From Liminaster sp964567855 (GTDB lineage: Bacteria; Bacteroidota; Bacteroidia; Bacteroidales; UBA3663): a DNA stretch of 64,000 nucleotides. A program made the translations under genes and the position numbers. Position 1 is the stretch's first letter. Every line of letters starts with the position of its first letter. Where the stretch lies: assembly GCA_964567855.1 (NCBI GenBank), contig CAZMOE010000004.1, forward strand, positions 62,001-126,000, written 5' to 3'. Below are positions 61,683 to 64,000 of the stretch, one piece after another. The notes beneath the pieces were generated by a model, which worked only from the letters and a program-made list of their open reading frames with translations, had not been told where the DNA came from and did not search any database.

Positions 61683-63008
61683 ATGACCAATACACTCACT
61701 TGTGCCTTAGAATTCGGCACTTCTTCCATCAATGCGATCGCAGCACACCGCGATGCTGCCGGTCACGTCACCGTCCTCGCCATAGAAAGCGAGCCCTCCA
61801 ACGGCTGCATCCGGCACGGATGTATCCAGAACACAGAAGAGGCGGCCGCTAAAATCAAGCACCTGATACAAAAGCTCAGCAACCGCCTCAGCGCACAGGA
61901 ATCTGTCAGCATCGGGAAAGCATACGTCGGCGTAGCGGGCATGTCTATCCACTCCATGCCGAACACAACCTCCATCCATCTTGGAGAAGAGGCCGAAATC
62001 ACTCAGGAAACCGTCAACATTCTGCGCCAGCAGAGCATGAACATTCCGTTACAAGGCTACGATCTTTTCGATGTCGAAGCCATGTACTATAACATCGACG
62101 GACGGGATTGCTGGAACCCTATCGGTGCTCTCGGAACCGAAATCATCGCCTATAATCAGCTCATCATAGGCCGTTCCTACCTCAAACGCAACATCCAGAC
62201 CACCATGGACAGAGCCGGTATAGAAATCGCCGGGTTCGTCGCATTGCCATTGGCAACCTCGCATATCCTCACCGACATCGAAAAACAGCAGGGCTGTGTA
62301 TTGGTCAACTTCGGCGCCGCCACGACAACGGTAGCCATCTACAAACAGACCCTGCGCCACCTGGCGGTAATCCCTCTGGGCGGCGATGTGGTGACCATGG
62401 ACATCATGAGCTGCGGTCTGAGACACAATGAGGCTGAAAATGCCAAAGTGAAATGGAGTTCCGCTTATCCGAATGATCCTAATGATCTCCGCCCGTCGAC
62501 CATCGTGCAAGAGGCCATCGGAATGGAAATCACCCAGCTGAACACCATCGTGCAATGCCGCTATGAAGAAATCATCGCAAACATCAAACATCAGATCGAC
62601 CTATCCGGCTTAGGGCCCGAAATCAACGGCGGCAGCATCATCACCGGCGGCGCATCCGTGCAGAAAGGATTAAGCACGCTGTTAAGCCAGCAACTGAACA
62701 TGGGAGTCAAGACCCGCACCTATACCAACATCATCGCCGGCGGCGCGGAAAAGCGGGTACACTATTCTTCCCTCCTCTGTATGATCAGCTGCGCCACCAA
62801 GGACTGCCGCAAGAGCAAACCGCAGCCGGCAAGCCCCAACGTTACCATACCCAAACCTATAACGGCCGCAGAAACCACGGTCGAGACTCCTGCCGACAAT
62901 GACGGCGTCAGATCTCTCCTTGATGAGATCAAACCCAATAAACCGACGTCCAAAAAAGGGTTCAAAGCAATCATCGGCGACCTTTTCTTCGGAATGGAGG
63001 AAAACTAA
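61683..63008 (+). CDS. ftsA: Cell-division protein FtsA
   Basis: Actin-like membrane anchor of the Z ring. 441 aa; phosphate loop ALEFGTSSINAIAA, 1C-domain VGVAGMSIHSMP, adenosine segment VLVNFGAATTTVAIY, and GGSIITGGASVQKGLSTLLS. After an Ala/Pro/Thr-rich linker (about residues 385-415) the C-terminal end KKGFKAIIGDLFFGM is an amphipathic helix suited to membrane attachment. It lies 30 bases after ftsQ. Confidence 0.95.
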   Translation: MTNTLTCALEFGTSSINAIAAHRDAAGHVTVLAIESEPSNGCIRHGCIQNTEEAAAKIKHLIQKLSNRLSAQESVSIGKAYVGVAGMSIHSMPNTTSIHLGEEAEITQETVNILRQQSMNIPLQGYDLFDVEAMYYNIDGRDCWNPIGALGTEIIAYNQLIIGRSYLKRNIQTTMDRAGIEIAGFVALPLATSHILTDIEKQQGCVLVNFGAATTTVAIYKQTLRHLAVIPLGGDVVTMDIMSCGLRHNEAENAKVKWSSAYPNDPNDLRPSTIVQEAIGMEITQLNTIVQCRYEEIIANIKHQIDLSGLGPEINGGSIITGGASVQKGLSTLLSQQLNMGVKTRTYTNIIAGGAEKRVHYSSLLCMISCATKDCRKSKPQPASPNVTIPKPITAAETTVETPADNDGVRSLLDEIKPNKPTSKKGFKAIIGDLFFGMEEN

Positions 63009-63041
63009 CCGGTAAAAATCACTCAAAAAAACAACAAGACA

Positions 63042-64000
63042 ATGGAAACACCCAACCTCATAGATCCCATACAGGAACCGGCAATGACCTCCCGGCCTGT
63101 TCCGGAGATATCCGGCAACACCGATCTCTCCACAATGAAAGAAGATACCGCCGACGGCCGGAAAGATGACCTTGATTTCGATTACAAAACCGTCGAAGCC
63201 AATGACGTCATCATCAAAGTCGTAGGCGTAGGCGGCGGCGGCGGCAACGCGGTCAGCCACATGTACCGAGAAGGCATCAAAGATGTTTCATTCCTGATTA
63301 TCAACACCGACCGTCAGGCCCTCAAAAACTCTCCGATTCCCGACAAGTTGCAAATCGGCCCCGGCCTTGGCGCAGGAGCCAAGCCGGAGGTCGCAAGACA
63401 ATATGCCCTTGAAAGCGTCGACGAAATCCGCACCGCACTTGCCGACGGCACACAGATGGTTTTCGTCACAGCCGGCATGGGCGGAGGAACCGGCACCGGC
63501 GCCGCCCCCATCGTGGCACAGATTGCCCGCGAAATGAACATCCTGACCATAGGCATCGTTACTATTCCCTTCGGTTTTGAAGGTCGGAGAAAGATTAAAA
63601 TGGCCTTGGAAGGAGTTGAAAAAATCCGGGACTGGGTAGATGCATTGCTGATTGTCAACAACGACCGGCTCTGTAAGATCTATCCGGACCTGGAGTTCAG
63701 CAATGCGTTCAGCAAAGCCGATGACACACTGACGATAGCCGCCAGGAGCATCTCGGAAATCATCACCAGCGAAAGCTATGTCAACGTCGACTTCGCGGAT
63801 GTGAAAACCACGTTACAGAACAGCGGCGTCGCCATCATCAGCACCGGCTACGGAGAAGGTCAGGGACGCGTCACCATGGCCATCAACGATGCCGTCAACT
63901 CTCCGTTGCTCATGGGCAACGAAATTCACGGGGCACAACACATCTTGTTCAATATCAGCTTCAGCCATGAAGACCCTATCACCATGCAGGAAATCGCAGA
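63042..64000 (+). CDS. ftsZ: Cell-division GTPase FtsZ, 5' part
   Basis: Tubulin-like GTPase forming the Z ring. The frame is open to the end of the window, giving the first 319 residues. An acidic, disordered-looking N-terminal extension of about 50 residues precedes the GTPase core (IIKVVGVGGGGGNAVSHM), as in many Bacteroidota. The tubulin signature GGGTGTG is at residues 147-153, followed by NNDRL and the T7-loop region VDFADVKTTLQNSGVA. It follows ftsA by 33 bases, the standard end of the dcw cluster. Confidence 0.96.
   Translation, partial: METPNLIDPIQEPAMTSRPVPEISGNTDLSTMKEDTADGRKDDLDFDYKTVEANDVIIKVVGVGGGGGNAVSHMYREGIKDVSFLIINTDRQALKNSPIPDKLQIGPGLGAGAKPEVARQYALESVDEIRTALADGTQMVFVTAGMGGGTGTGAAPIVAQIAREMNILTIGIVTIPFGFEGRRKIKMALEGVEKIRDWVDALLIVNNDRLCKIYPDLEFSNAFSKADDTLTIAARSISEIITSESYVNVDFADVKTTLQNSGVAIISTGYGEGQGRVTMAINDAVNSPLLMGNEIHGAQHILFNISFSHEDPITMQEIA

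Noticed and set aside
1..64000. tRNA, rRNA, CRISPR array, transposase or integrase genes
   Set aside because: Looked for T-loop-like motifs, repeat-spacer patterns and transposase/integrase motifs; none were convincing.

Overview
The window is chromosomal DNA from a member of the Bacteroidales. The evidence is a complete set of Bacteroidota genes (DUF6089 and DUF6242 proteins, a PorT-like barrel, a SusC-type TonB-dependent receptor, OmpH/Skp pairs, an N-terminally extended FtsZ) and many matches to the Bacteroidota promoter (TTG or TTTG, about 19-20 bases, TAnnTTTG). DapL together with a MurE carrying the DNPR motif points to meso-diaminopimelate peptidoglycan. A Rikenellaceae/Alistipes-like source is possible, but that is a guess. 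I saw no rRNA, tRNA, CRISPR array, transposase or phage gene.

Layout. 1-5 kb: 3' part of dapL, tcdA, then a TPP riboswitch controlling an outer-membrane thiamine receptor and the inner-membrane transporter PnuT. 5-9 kb: an acetyl/succinyl-CoA:acetate CoA-transferase behind a 525-base leader region, and miaB with an unusual low-complexity insertion. 9-13 kb: a small barrel protein and an operon of SSS symporter, BNR_4 propeller protein and Nudix hydrolase. 13-17 kb: pta-ackA and a secreted serpin. 17-20 kb: a BspA-type leucine-rich-repeat surface protein broken by a 100-N assembly gap. 20-25 kb: a Cys-rich lipoprotein, porT, nadK-yigZ and exbB-exbD-tonB.

25.6-34.7 kb: first half of the division and cell-wall (dcw) cluster: rsmH, ftsL, ftsI, murE, mraY, murD, ftsW, closed by a strong terminator. 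34.9-57.9 kb: about 23 kb of other genes: an AT-rich barrel/PD40 pair behind a leader that looks like a transcription attenuator, ychF, a Wza-like lipoprotein, nadB, mnmA, an MscS channel, the envelope-assembly operon DUF6242-DUF6089-uppS-bamA-skp-skp, prmC-recX-comF, pyrE, an SRPBCC protein, argH, a CPxC lipoprotein and a D-lactate dehydrogenase. 58.2-64 kb: second half of dcw: murG, murC, ftsQ, ftsA and ftsZ (cut by the window end).

Most of the window is therefore envelope biology: precursor synthesis (DapL, Mur enzymes, MraY, UppS), septal machinery (Fts), outer-membrane assembly (BamA, Skp), energised uptake (TonB/Exb, receptor, PnuT) and secretion (PorT, candidate T9SS cargo). Acetate fermentation genes and tRNA modification genes lie between. 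The observations most worth following are the competing-hairpin leader at 36640-36731, the split dcw cluster and the MiaB insertion.
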